DNA of 64,000 bases. It comes from Maylandia zebra (lineage: Eukaryota; Chordata; Actinopteri; Cichliformes; Cichlidae). The stretch spans positions 25,352,033-25,416,032 of the forward strand of contig NC_135170.1 in assembly GCF_041146795.1 (NCBI RefSeq), read 5' to 3'. The notes under the pieces were generated by a model. That model was not told the DNA's origin, searched no databases, and saw only the letters and a list, made by a program, of their open reading frames with translations. This document shows positions 20,337 to 32,542 of this stretch, piece after piece. How positions within the stretch are numbered: position 1 is the stretch's first letter; the number at the start of each line of letters is the position of its first letter. A program made the position numbers and the translations under genes.

Positions 20337-21180
20337 GACACTGTTTGATCCCAAACCTCAATAGCGTGGGGAAATAATCTGTGATATGTCCAGTGACGCT
20401 GGTTGTGCTCCACTGGTATGTGTAACAGCTACCAGCTCGTCTCCAGAGAAGCTGTTAGTCCAGTTCAAGAGTCTCTTGTGTCTCTCAGACTCAGTGAATA
20501 TCCTTCCACTTTCGGAGTTTCTTCCACAGAGGAGTGACCGTAAACACTTGAGGCAATGGCACTGAGCAGAAGTCGGAGGAGAGCTAGTCTAAAACCATGA
20601 AGTAGACCTGCTCTTCACCTGAACAGAATCCTGTTCAAGATCCACAGCCCCCACATCACGCAGCAAAATGCACTGAAGACGAAACTGGAGAGGCCCAAGA
20701 CATAATCCATAGCGCGCCATTTGCGAGGCTAAATATAAGTCGCCTGATTTGCTCTGCTCCGGCTTGGTAACCTTGGGAAGCCACATACAGTACAACCTTA
20801 GCCGGTGACAGATGCCAACATTTTCTCATTAGACCTATAAGACACATCTGCTCCCCGCTCTGCTCCTCGCTTGGTCACACAGTGAGGGGTCCCACTGAAA
20901 ACCTGATCAGTCAGATGAAAGATCTCCACATGCCCACACATCCCTCTATCCCCCAAACCACCTGTGAGGGTTGTTTTCTCGTTCTGAAAAACCACAACAA
21001 AGACAAACCTGTTTATTCAGGGCCTGCGTCAGGTCACAGTTTGTGTGCCGAACACATTCTGAAACACTTCAAGGGGGTTTGTTTTGAGAGGCGGGTGATA
21101 AAAATGCTGATTGGGAGAACATCAGAGATGCCTTTCATTGCACTGGGTCAGCTCATCATTGCAAATAGCCAGCTGCATAT
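20337..21180. other. 5' flank of the TECR gene
   Basis: This sequence lies between the start codon of the minus-strand TECR gene and the left target duplication of the hAT element. It should contain the TECR promoter and 5' UTR, but no core element was identified with confidence. No coding exon is supported. Confidence 0.4.
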
Positions 21181-22112
21181 CTATAGTCCAGTGTTGGGGA
21201 GTAACGGAATACATGTACCGCCGTTACGTATTTAAAATACAAAATATGAGTAACTGTATTCCGTTACAGTTACCGTTTAAAAAGGTGGTATTCAGAATAC
21301 AGTTACTTTGTTGAAATAAATGGATTACACTGCGGTACTTTCCTGTTTCATTTTGTCGCGGGTCAGGACTGTTTGGGTTTTGTTTGACAGCTACGTTCTG
21401 TTGTTCCAGGCGGCAGCGCTACGGTTGCCATGGTTACAGGGCGACGCTCTCTCTCTCTCTCTGCGACTGTGTGTTTCCTGGGTGAGAGAGCGCCTTTTCG
21501 TTGTTGTTGTTGTTGTTGTGCTAAGCTAACAGGCAGAATGCTACAAGCATAGCTCTAAAGAATGTAGCATCATGGCCAGTGTAGTCCGTGCTGCAGGGAG
21601 AATGGACTGCCATACAAATTATGGGTCTGTGAGCGCGAGGAGGGAGAGAGAAAAAGGGGAGTGGAAAGGTTGGAGTTGTCATCGAGGAAAAACGGGAGCT
21701 GGAAGCATGTAAATATAATAATAACCACTTCAGCCAAGAAGAGTGCCTGACGAGCCCAGTTGTAAGTAAGCTATTAAGACTCGACTGTACACCGTGTTCG
21801 TGTTTTCCTCCGAAAACAATAAGTTCCGTTGGAGCAGTCTTTCAACGTCTCTCTCTGTCTCTCGCAAGAAAAGTTGACCCACACAACAAAGTAAAGCTAT
21901 TTTTCGGCTATGAGCCGACAGGGACCCCGCCGTATTAGTCAGAGGTCCCTTTACTACAGCTCGGAGTCGCGGACCTTCAGTAATAGTAATAAATCACACA
22001 GCAATAGTACATTCACGTTGTTGTAAAAAGCATGATAATATATTAAGTAATCCAAAGTATTCAGAATACGTTACTGTCATTGAGTAACGTAACGGAATAC
22101 GTTACAGAATAC

Positions 22113-22366
22113 TGTAACGATGGTTAAGTGTTATTGTACAGTGACATGTTGGTGATCTCTGCACACTGTTGTTGTTCCTTTAAGATTCATGTTTGGTTGT
22201 GGTGTACAGGAAGGGGTGGGTGGGACCTGGTTGTTCTGTGTGTGTGCCAGGCTGAAGAGAGGGGGAGTTCGAGAGCGCTTCCCCCTGAGTTAACAACCCG
22301 CTGGCTTATGTGCCAAATAAACGGACAAACTGAGACCCCAACCGTCTGGTTCTTGTGAACGTTACA
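22113..22366 (+). repeat. 5' LTR of the Gypsy element
   Basis: This 254-bp direct repeat is bounded by TGTAAC and GTTACA and includes an AATAAA motif near 22316. It is 99% identical to the 3' copy. Confidence 0.93.
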
Positions 22367-22514
22367 TTGGTGTCAGAAGTGAAGAAAGAAAAAAGAACCC
22401 CAGAACGCCCGACACCCTGTTGCTGGCGACGCTTGCCGTTACGAGACGAGGATGTTGCCGGGCAAGATTAAGAAGGAGACGGAGGAGAGGGAGGTTCGTC
22501 CGCGCTCGCCCGCC

Positions 22515-22905
22515 CATGTATTTAGTATTAGTATTTATTTATTTATTGTCATTGTCAAGAACAATGAAATTGCGTTTGGGGCTTCCATACAACCCCAAAA
22601 AAAGAAGAAAATAATAAATACCCCTTAAAACCCAAGTGTACATATTTAACCCAGTGTGACTCCAATGCAGTAAGACAATCCTTAGCAATAATGTTCGTAG
22701 AAATTCAGACAAAGACCTGAGAAACATGACAAAATACAACAATGCAACCCATTCAATATTATTGTACTGTGAGATATGATATCAGATATGATAGTTATCT
22801 ATTTAAGAAAGAGGGGGGGGGGGGGGCAGGAGGGGGAAGAGAATAAAGATATGATGCACCAATGCAGACCAGTTCATTGCTATTAAGAAGTTGGATATGG
22901 TTATG
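22515..22905 (-). mobile_element. LINE 3'-end fragment inserted in the Gypsy leader
   Basis: Between the left LTR and the gag-like region lies about 390 bp that does not belong to a retrovirus-like leader. It begins with ATTT repeats followed by the motif ATTGTCATTGTCAAGAACAA, which read in reverse is the 3' tail of fish non-LTR retrotransposons ending in a short simple repeat. A G run sits at about 22810-22826. No protein frame survives. Orientation is antisense to the host element; the exact right border is uncertain. Confidence 0.55.
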
Positions 22906-25900
22906 GAGTGAGGGAAACGGCGCTGCGGCTGTCTGCCGAGGCTGGATTTTCTCCAGGTTTGACTAGGCTCGGGAACTGTTCGCACAGCGGCCGCGATTCC
23001 GGCGGGAAGGAGTCGACCTCGCTTGGCGCGCCGTCACGTGATGTAAACAAACATGGCGGCGCCCAGCAAGCTGCAGCGAATATAAAAACGCCTAAGTTCA
23101 GCGGCAAGACGCCATGGGAAGTGTTTATCGCACAGTTCGAGCTGTTAGCTGTCGCAGCTGGCTGGTCTGAGGAACATAAAGCTCTCCAACTGGCTTTGTG
23201 TCTGTGTGAGGATGCAGCTGCATGCCTGCTGCTGCTGACCGAGGAGCAGAGGGGAGATTATAATGCTCTGGTCGGAGCACTTCAGAGGCGCTTCGGGCAG
23301 TATAACCAACCAGTGCTGCTGAGGTCGGAGTTCCACAACAGACGCAGATTGCCAGGCGAGCCCCTCCGCATTTTGGCCCATGAAATCGAGTGCCTTTGCC
23401 GGAGGGCGTATGACAGCATGCCACCATCAGTGCAAGCGGAGTTAGCTCGGGACCAGTCCTGCAGGCCCTGAGCCCTAAAGAGCTCCGTATGCAAACTCAG
23501 CTTGCTCGGCCAGCCACACTCAGTGCAGCCCTGGAGCTAGCGTTGGAGAGGGAGATGCTTGCAGGATCCTCTGGGGGCGCTGATGACGCACACGTGGTGA
23601 GGGCTGTGTCAGCACCTGTGGAACAGATGGAGACGCCAGCGGGCTTGTGCAGTTTGGTGCAGGCGGCTTCGCTGCAGTCGCCTTCCCCTCGGGCTGGCCC
23701 ACACCGCCGACCACAGAGCTGCTGGGGATGTGGACAACCCGGACACCTCATCAGGCAGTGCCCCAAGCTTGCAGCGGTTCAGGGAAACGCCCACGGGCCC
23801 GTGTAGGCGGGAGTACACGGGCCTGGGAGAACGACATCCCCACACCACCGCCACCTCCACCCGGTGCGGCCATCGCTGTGGGCTGGACCCAGGTTGGCGG
23901 CTTTGCCATGTTCCAGTGACGATCGCGGGGGTGTCCTGTACGGCCCTGCTGGACACGGGGTCCAATGCAACGCTGGTCCGACCCGATATTGTCCCAACCG
24001 GAGCTGCTGTGCAACCGACTAATGTGCAACTTAAGACTGTGACCGGTGATCTGGCCCCAATGAGAGGGAGGGGAGTGTTCCAGTTCAAGGTGGGGGACCT
24101 CGGTGTGTCTTATGCTGCCTGGGTGGCTGACGTGCAGGACGCCTGCATCCTTGGGCTGGATTTTTTACGAGCCATTGGCGGTGTACTGGACTTAGGCAAA
24201 GGCTTCCTCGTAACCCCTGATGGGAAGAAGGTGCCGCTTATTCCTCCCCCGGTCTGCACAGCATCTGCCGCGGCGTCCACCTCCACCGCAGAGACCGCTG
24301 CAGACCCGCCAGCAGAACAGCGAGCGGAGGAGGAGGAGGAGAGGCTCTTAGCAGTGAGGAGTATCTGGTCAAAGAACTGTGAGGGGCTGACTCCACAGCA
24401 GCAAGAGAGTCTATGGCAGGTACTAAAAGAGTTTAGTGACATTTTTGCCCTGAAAGAAAGGGATGTTGGCTTGACACACTTGGTAGAGCACGTCATTGAG
24501 ACCGGGGATGCCCAGCCTATTAAAGTGCGCCCACGCCGCCTGCCCCTGGCTCATCAGGAGGCTGCGGACAGAGAGTTGTGTGAAATGATGAAGGCGGGCA
24601 TCATAGAGCCATCTGATAGCCCGTGGGCCTCCGCGGTGGTGATGGTGCCTAAGAAAAAAAGTCCTAGGATGCGTTTCTGTGTGGACTACAGACCACTCAA
24701 CAAAGTGACGAAGAAGGACTCTTACCCCCTTCCCAGGATTGATGAGTCTCTCGACTTAGTAGCCGGGTCCTCCTGGTTCTCCACCCTGGACCTGCGGAGT
24801 GGCTACTGGCAGGTGCCACTGTCCCCGGAATCCAGACCGAAGACAGCCTTCTGCACTAACAGGGGACTATGGCAGTTCAAAGTCCTGAGCTTTGGTCTTT
24901 GCAATGCTCCTGCGACCTTCGAGAGGCTTATGGACAGTGTGCTGGCTGGCGTCCCACGGCAACGGTGTCTGGTTTACCTGGATGACCTTCTAGTGCACGG
25001 GAGCTCCTTTGATGCTGCCCTGGATGCCCTGAGACAAGTGTTGGAGAGGGTGGCAGCTGCAGGCCTGAAGCTGCACCCCGACAAGTGCCACTTCATGAGG
25101 AGGGAGGTGGAGTTTCTGGGCCACAAGCTGGGTCGTGAGGGCATCAGCACGTTGGAGGAAAAAATTCACACCATTACCGAGTGGCCCACACCAGCAGACC
25201 AGAAACAGCTCAAAAGCTTCCTAGGACTGGCGTCTTATTACAGGAGGTTTGTGAAGGGCTTTTCCTCCATAGCCGCACCACTCTTCCACCTGCTGCAGAA
25301 GGACCGTGACTTCATCTGGACCCGGGACTGTCAGCAGGCGTTCGACACCCTCCGCAGATCGCTGACAGAGTCTCCAGTCCTTGCCCCCCCTGACCCCGCC
25401 CTGCCTTTTGTCCTGGACACTGACGCAAGTAATGTGGGGCTGGGAGCGGTGTTGTCGCAGGTTGGGCCGGAAGGGGAGAAGGTGGTGGCGTACTTCAGCC
25501 GGGTCCTGAACAGGAGTGAGCGGTGCTACTGTGTCACACGACGAGAGCTGTTGGCTGTGGTGGCGGGGGTGAGACACTTTAAGTACTACCTGTGCGGCAC
25601 AGCATTTGTTATCAGAACTGATCATGCTGCCCTTCAGTGGCTGATGTCTTTCAGGGAGCCAGAGGGACAGGTGGCTCGCTGGCTGGAGGAGCTCCAAGCC
25701 TTCAATTTCACTGTGGAGCACAGAGCAGGGACGCACCATTCTAACGCAGACGCCCTCTCTCGTCGCCCATGTGCTGCAGCTGGCTGCCGTTACTGTGAGA
25801 AGCGAGAGGAAATAGAGCGGGAACTCACGACAATAGACGGAGCAGCACAGCTCGCCTGCAGGGCTCTTCTGATGGTGGATGCAGCGGAGTGGAGGGCACG

Positions 25901-27374
25901 GCAGGAACAAGACACGGACCTGCTGCCGGTCCTGCAGTGGCTGGAGAAGGGGGAGCAACCCCTTTGGGATGAGGTCACTGGGTTTTCCATCTGTACCAGG
26001 GGGCTATGGGCCAAGTTTGCAGCTCTCAGGCTGAAGGAGGGGGTGTTAGAGCGTGCCTGGAAGGATCCTGCCACGGGGGAGGAGAGGTGGCAGGTTGTGG
26101 TGCCAAGGTCGCTGAGGTCAGCTGTGCTGGAAGCCTGCCATGGGAGCACTGGCTCCGGCCACTTTGGGGTCTCCAAGACTCTCCGCCGCCTCCGCCAGGG
26201 CTATTACTGGGGTCAACAGCGGAGGGACGTGGAGGACTTTTGCCGCAGCTGTGATGCATGTTCCTCACACAAAGGGCCACAGGACCAGTCCCGGGCTCAG
26301 CTTCAGCAGCAACCAGCAGGAGCCCCAATGGAGCGAGTAGCTGTGGACGTCATGGGCCCATTTCCTCGCACAGACAGAGGAAACCGCTATGTTCTTGTGG
26401 CCATGGACTATTTTACCAAGTGGCCGGAAGCATACGCCATCCCAGATCAGGAGGCTGAGACGGTCGCTGATGTATTAGTGGAGGGGATGTTCAGCCGCTT
26501 TGGAACAGCAGAGACCCTCCACAGTGACCAGGGGCGTAACTTTGAGTCCAAGGTATTTGCTGCCATGTGTGAATGCCTTGGGACTAAGAAAACCCGCACC
26601 ACCCCACTTCACCCCCAAAGCAATGGGCTGGTGGAAAGGTTTAACAGGACGCTGGCCCAGCAGCTAGCCATCCTTACCTCAGAACACCAACGGGACTGGG
26701 ATTACCATCTTCCCTTTACCCTCATGGCCTACAGGTCGGCAGTACAGGACTCCACCCAATGTACGCCTGCCCTGCTCATGTTAGGGAGAGAGCTGAGAAC
26801 TCCTGCAGAGTTGGCTTTTGGGAAGCCCCCGGACGTGCCAGAGGCACCACCGGGCCGGGACTACGCAAGGAAGCTGCAGGACCGGCTGGATTCTGCACAT
26901 TCCTACGCCCGAGAGCAGCTGGCGAAGGCAGGCCTGCGCCAAAAGAGGAATTACGACATCACCACTAAGGGGAGCTGGTGTGGGTCTACAGCCCAAAGAG
27001 GAAGAAGGGACGGTGTCCTAAACTGGATAGCAGCTGGGTGGGGCCTTGCAGCGGCCTAGAGCGAGTAGGGGAGGTTGTTTACAGGGTGCAGTTGCCTCCT
27101 AGGGGGAGGATAGTAGCGCTGCACAGAGACCGGATGGCCCCCTACAGAGGGCAGTCCCTCCCCTCCTTTCCAGAGGGACGTGTACAGAGCGTCCGTGACC
27201 CTGCTCAGAGGGACCCCCGACCGGGGCTGCGTTCCCCTCCCTCGGACTCTCCACCCCAAAGCCCCGAAGCTCCGCGTCCACCTCAGGAGGTCAAGGAGGG
27301 AACGTAGGCTACCACCCCGCCTCAGAGACTGTGTCGTTCCCTCGGGGACGAGGAACTTATTGCTGGGGGGGCAG

Positions 27375-27628
27375 TGTAACGATGGTTAAGTGTTATTGTA
27401 CAGTGACATGTTGGTGATCTCTGCACACTGTTGTTGTTCCTTTAAGATTCATGTTTGGTTGTGGTGTACAGGAAGGGGTGGGTGGGACCTGGTTGTTCTG
27501 TGTGTGTGCCAGGCTGAAGAGAGGGGGAGTTCGAGAGCGCTTCCCCCTGAGTTAACAATCCGCTGGCTTATGTGCCAAATAAACGGACAAACTGAGACCC
27601 CAACCGTCTGGTTCTTGTGAACATTACA
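27375..27628 (+). repeat. 3' LTR of the Gypsy element
   Basis: This 254-bp copy of the LTR differs from the 5' copy at two positions, both transitions. It is followed by the 4-bp duplication ATAC and then the remaining 65 bp of the interrupted hAT element. Confidence 0.93.
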
Positions 27629-27705
27629 ATACATTTTGGGGCATGTATTCTGTATTCTGTAATGGAATACATTTTAAAAGTAACCTTCCCAACACTGCTA
27701 TAGTC

Positions 27706-30150
27706 TATGTTCTATTTATAACAAGTAAGAGCACCACAGGGCAGAAGCAGGCAGCAGGCAGCAGTACGCGTGCATTCCCAGATCACTTCTGAGTCTTGGA
27801 TTTGACACATTCCAGCTTAACTGTAATCCATTTCATGCTAATAAACTCATTTATGTGTTGATCTGGGCCTGCTTCTTTTTCAAGGTGGTTACACTGAGAT
27901 CTGATCTTGTGACGTTGTTGTGATCCTTCACAGTGATTTGTGGAGCAGCTACAATCGGTTTAGGTTATCAAAAGGCTCTTCTGAATATCCTCATTATTCC
28001 CTGTGTAACGTGAGATGAAAAGATGCAATGTAAAAGGGCTTTGAGCTGATTTTTTTTTATATACACTATAATTTTTCACAATGATTGTGAAAATGATTTT
28101 CATGCAATGAGAATAAAAGGGCTTTTTATAATCATTCATTCACTGTCTTTGTTTCTACTGCTGTGAAAGCAATCCATTGCACTCTTGTGAAACATATTAC
28201 CCCTAGGCTTTTTGTTTTTGTGGAAACTCAGTCAAAAAGCCTTTGATTTAGCTCTATGCATATCTCTGTGGCTGTATCCTGATTAATGAGAAGTTGCCGG
28301 TGAATATGTGAAAAACCTTCAGCACTTCTTCCTGAGTCAGGCAGTGAGCAGCAGGAAAATCAATGCTGACCCCTTCAGTCCTGTATGTATTTTAGCATGT
28401 GTCCTCTAGTAATTATCACACAGCACTGCATAATCAGTGAAACCACTTAATAATTGAACTCAAAGAGTTTCTTTCTATATATGCACCATCAAACATGAAC
28501 AGTTAATTTAGCCACATCGGATCCTGTCAAATTATCTTGAAAAAGCAAGACACCCCTTTGCACTTATGGGGAATGTCAGCATTAGCTGAAGCTGTAGAGT
28601 CTGGGCATCCATCAAGACGAGCATGTAAAATATATTTCGAGACCGTTATGGTCAAGCTTTTACATAGACTCATAGGCATGAATGTCGTGTTAATTTGGGG
28701 CTTTAAATAATTTTTTCGAACTGTTCTTTTTAATGACTGTAAGAAAACAAAAGCTCGGTGCACTAGATTGAATTTTTGGGGATTTTCTCTAATCTGCACA
28801 GGGTCAAAAGTATATATACAGATATATACACAAACACCCCCGTAATATTTGGTTACACGTCAAGTTGCACCGAGATCATATGTTTTTGGCGCCCATCAAC
28901 AAGCTTCTGGCATATTTCTTTATATGCCAGAAGTCTCACCTTTATTCTTTCAAACATACCTCTTGTCATTGTCTCCAAATATCTTACTTTTTGTTTTGTT
29001 TGATAAAATTCTTCCCCAGATGATATTTGGCTTGTCCATGAGGGCAGCTGCAAATTTTAGTCGACTTTGGAGCAGGGCTTCTTTCTCAATCGGCACACTC
29101 TCTGTCCATGTTGATGTAAAACTCACTCCACTGTGGACAGTGATGCTGGAGTTTCCAGGTCATGGCAGGCTGAGCGTTGGTGGTTCCTGGGCTATTCTTT
29201 AACGGTCTAATCGATTTTCCTTTTAACCCTGAGAAAATCCAAAAGAAATTTAAACTCGTGCAATTCTTGTTTTTTTGTTTTGTTTTGTATTTTTCTTTTT
29301 TCTTTTAAGTCATTAAAGTTATATGCTGGACAATCATTACCATGGCATTCACTCCCGTGATGAATGTATTCAAACGTCTGATCACAACTATTACCTTTAA
29401 CTTACATGCAGCGTATATTGCTGAAATGCAATAACAATGATGTTAAGATTATTAGACTGATCTGTGGACATTCACTTTAAAATCTATTGCACTTTATTTG
29501 ATTTCATTTTTATTCCTAAGTGCCTGTGCTATGGCCTATTTGTTAACTATACGCATGTGTTTAGATTTAAAAGGTACAATTCACAAGCCAGATTCAATAT
29601 TCCATATTCCATAAAATCCGTGCATCATGTTGCATCATGTTTTGAAAGTGCAGGGAATTTGTATAAAGAGCTGTTGTAGAAATATTGCTTTAACACATCT
29701 AAGATAATAATAATAACAACAATAAATGAATTTATTATTAATATAAATTGTTACATAACGCGAATCCATAAAGCAGGAAATGGAGAGTTTGATGCTTAAA
29801 ATGTGGTCGGTGTGTGTCTAGTCATCGTAGTTTCTTATTTTTATTTTTACCCTATGGTATTTCTTCTCCTCCCTGCGTTATAGTACAGCGAGGAACTGGA
29901 AACTTGTAAAAAATTACTCGATAGTATAAAAAATTTCTCACGCTGCTAAGTAGTCTGCGCATGCGTACTTGAATGTCACTTATATTATAATAATAAGTGC
30001 TAAGAGCTTTTAAAATGCGGATATTTTACACGAGTCATCCAAGCAGTAATAAATGCCTCGATAGGTTCCCGGTTTCGAGTACAAGTTTCTTAAACATTTA
30101 ATTGAAAACGTCCAGCGCAGCTCAAGCGAAACCGGAAGTTGTCGGGGGTG
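27706..30150. other. Intergenic between the hAT element and the dnajb1 promoter
   Basis: No gene is supported. The stretch at about 28845-29230 looks like a diverged interspersed repeat (including the antisense run LQLPSWTSQISSGEEF), probably from a DNA transposon I cannot assign. The rest is AT-rich, with small ATA and TTTTG simple repeats. Confidence 0.4.
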
Positions 30151-30198
30151 AATTTTCTTGACTCGGCAGAGATGACCCACATCAGCAGCATCAGCTTC

Positions 30199-30211
30199 TT
30201 CCAGAAGTTTC
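30199..30211 (+). promoter_or_regulatory. Heat shock element (perfect three-unit match)
   Basis: TTCCAGAAGTTTC matches the HSF1 consensus TTCnnGAAnnTTC exactly. It lies about 310 bp upstream of the dnajb1 start codon. DNAJB1/Hsp40 is a known HSF1 target in vertebrates, so a functional HSE here is expected; the transcription start, and hence its position relative to it, is not known. Confidence 0.55.
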
Positions 30212-30522
30212 CTCGCAAGGTTTCGAGTGCGGCATACTGACACACTTACGCAAACGCGGGCAGGCTAGGTGACATTTTCGTCCTCGCCAGTGGGTCAAAG
30301 CTGAAAGTTGCTGTGGGGGCTGTGACACTTTCTGGAGGAGCACCCCGACGGCGATCTGAACTATTGCCCGCTGCAGGGACAACTGCGGCGGCGGGGTGAG
30401 ACATTGGATCCCGGTAACCTGTGCTTCGTTTTACACGAGGCATGCTGGGTGTTTTATCGACGTCAAACCGAAGCTATTGAACAAACAAAAGCAATTGAAA
30501 GAAGTGCCGACCGGCCGGTGTG

Positions 30523-32542
30523 ATGGGTAAAGATTATTACAAAGTGCTGGGTATAGCCAGGGGAGCATCTGAAGATGAGATAAAAAAGGCGTACAGAAAA
30601 CAGGCTCTGCGCTATCACCCCGACAAGAATAAGTCTCCTGGAGCTGAAGACAAATTCAAGGAGATCGCCGAAGCCTATGACGTCCTCAGTGATGCCAAGA
30701 AAAAGGACATTTACGATCGTTTTGGAGAAGAAGGTAACCGAACTCCTTCCCCCGGGTTGCACGAAGTTTTGCAGCCTTTGCATTTACCGAGTTTAATCCT
30801 CTGCAAATAATGCAAAGCAAAACGTGCATCTTCTTACTCTCTCAATCTAATCGATGTACACATGCATCCTCCTCAGTGCGGTTTCTGGGGTCTTTCTGCA
30901 GCAGTTATCTGACAATAGTTGGGTGTACAATAGGGTGCAGCTGGAGAACCTGCTGGAAACAGCAAGTTCTTGCCCGTCCTGTCGGTGTGCCTCTCTCTTG
31001 TTATTATTGTGGCTTTGAAAAAATGATTTGTACCTTCAGGCTTTGGTGTCCTTGTCCACACCCTCATGGACAGGGAGGGACAGAGATCAAACTTTGAGAT
31101 GTCTGGAAGCAGAAAAATATTTTAGCTTCTGAGCATTTACTTCTTGCAAGTAGTAAATATTTTGTGTCAGTTTGTTTGTTTGTTTGCAATCTTTAGACGT
31201 TGATTCAAATCATAGGGGTGAATATAGGGTGAATTAAGGTCAGTGTGTTATAAGTGTTAAAGCGGTAATGCCGAGGTATTATTCAACAGATGAGCACCAA
31301 TAAGCTGATCAAAAAGATCAATAATCAGGTGGCTGTCATCTGATGTCATCTGATAACTACCTTGTCATTAGCAGTGATCAGTGTTTGTCTGTTGTGTTAA
31401 GACAACTATGTGTTGACTTGCACCAGTGATGGTGCAGTGAAAACTCTTTTTTTTTGCAGTCAATTTTTATATAAAGAATGCTTAGTTTCCCAGACATCAA
31501 AGGGTAAATAAAAAATAACAGTAAAAACGAAACAAACATGCTATTTCAAACATTGATATGACAGTGATATTTCCCGTTCTTTTTTAAATACTTGGCGATG
31601 TTGTCTTCTTCAACAGGATTAAAGGGTTCAGCTGACACTGGAGGCAGAGGACATGGCGGTCAAAGCTGCAACTACAGCTTCCACGGGGACCCTCACGCAA
31701 TCTTCGCTGAGTTCTTCGGTGGCCGCAGCCCATTCGATCACTTCTTCTTCCAGGACGGGGAAGACGACGTGGACATCAACAACCCTTTCGCAACGTTTGG
31801 CATGCCAGGAATGGGCGGCATGGGTGGGTTTCACCGGCCTTTCAAAACCCACCCGGCAGGAGTTCACCGAGCGCACGAGAAGAAGAAGGACCCGCCTGTG
31901 GTGCACGAGCTGAAGGTGAGCTTGGAAGAGGTGTTCTCGGGCTGCACGAAAAAGATGAAGATTTCTCGCAAGAGGCTCAATCCGGACGGCTGCACCATGC
32001 GCAGCGAAGATAAGATTTTAACGGTGGACATTAAGCGTGGCTGGAAGGAGGGGACGAAAATCACCTTTCCCAGGGAGGGGGATGAGACTGCCACCAACAT
32101 TCCTGCAGATGTGGTGTTTGTGGTCAAAGACAAACCTCACCCGGTGTTCAGAAGAGAGGGTTCAGATATTGTTTATCCTGCAAAAATATCTCTTAGAGAG
32201 GTAAGATAATCATTCCAACATTAATCATGCTAGTTTATCTTTTTAAAGATGCTTATAATCAAAACTCGGCCGAGCACTTGGATGTCTGCTTATCAGTCCT
32301 TTTGTCTCCAGGCATTGTGTGGCTGCACGGTCAAAGCTCCCACACTGGACGGCCGGACCATCACTGTTACCTCTAGAGACATTGTCAAACCCGGAACGAA
32401 AAAGCGAATAAGCGGCGAGGGGCTGCCGTTGTCCAAGTTCCCAGAGAAGAGAGGTGACATGATCCTGGACTTCACTGTTAAATTCCCAGACAAACTGGCC
32501 CAAAACACACGCGATACACTCGAGCAGATTCTTCCGCTGTGA
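30523..32542 (+). CDS. dnajb1: DnaJ homolog subfamily B member 1 (Hsp40)
   Basis: Three exons, 30523-30733, 31617-32200 and 32312-32542; 1026 nt, 341 aa (human 340 aa, also three coding exons). Residues 1-70 are the J domain, with HPD at 32-34 (YHPDKN), which triggers ATP hydrolysis by Hsp70. Then comes a Gly/Phe-rich linker ([23 protein letters not shown]) and two C-terminal beta-barrel substrate-binding domains (from about residue 160, [19 protein letters not shown]), ending in the dimerisation segment [11 protein letters not shown]. It is a class B Hsp40 without a zinc finger and acts in cytosol and nucleus with Hsp70/Hsp110 in refolding and disaggregation. A heat shock element lies upstream. 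No defect is seen; which teleost duplicate (a or b) this is cannot be told. Confidence 0.96.

Larger units (their letters stand above)
22113..27628 (+). mobile_element. Ty3/Gypsy (Metaviridae) LTR retrotransposon, young, nearly complete
   Basis: Two 254-bp LTRs (22113-22366 and 27375-27628) start TGTAAC and end in GTTACA or ATTACA, flanked by a 4-bp target duplication ATAC (22109-22112, 27629-27632). A primer-binding-site-like stretch follows the left LTR (TGGTGTCAGAAGTG) and a G-rich polypurine tract precedes the right LTR (about 27362-27373). The parts lie in Gypsy order: gag-like region about 23040-23800 with a CCHC zinc knuckle (CWGCGQPGHLIRQC); aspartic protease (LLDTGSNA, about 23945); reverse transcriptase with YLDD near 24975; RNase H (LDTDAS near 25415); integrase with HHCC finger and catalytic core (about 26120-26750), tail to about 27300. 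The LTRs differ at only 2 of 254 positions, so insertion is recent. It is close to whole, with perhaps two or three apparent breaks, and carries a LINE fragment in its leader. It lies inside a hAT element and is treated as a fossil. Confidence 0.93.
21189..27697. mobile_element. hAT-type non-autonomous DNA transposon, split by a Gypsy element
   Basis: The left terminus at 21189 is CAGTGTTGGGGAGTAACGGA and the right terminus ends ...GTAACCTTCCCAACACTG at 27697, imperfect inverted repeats. Both sides are flanked by the same 8 bp, CTATAGTC (21181-21188 and 27698-27705), the target duplication length of hAT transposases. Without the inserted retrotransposon the element is about 1.0 kb and shows no transposase frame, so it would have been mobilised in trans. 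Subterminal repeats of GTAACGGAATAC type are frequent near both ends. Confidence 0.85.

Noticed and set aside
22128-22358. 76-codon frame repeated at 27390-27620
   Set aside because: It lies inside the two LTRs and repeats only because the LTRs are copies.
25221-25958. 245-codon minus-strand frame
   Set aside because: It lies antisense to the Gypsy pol region and has no independent similarity; it reflects the high GC content of the sense frame.
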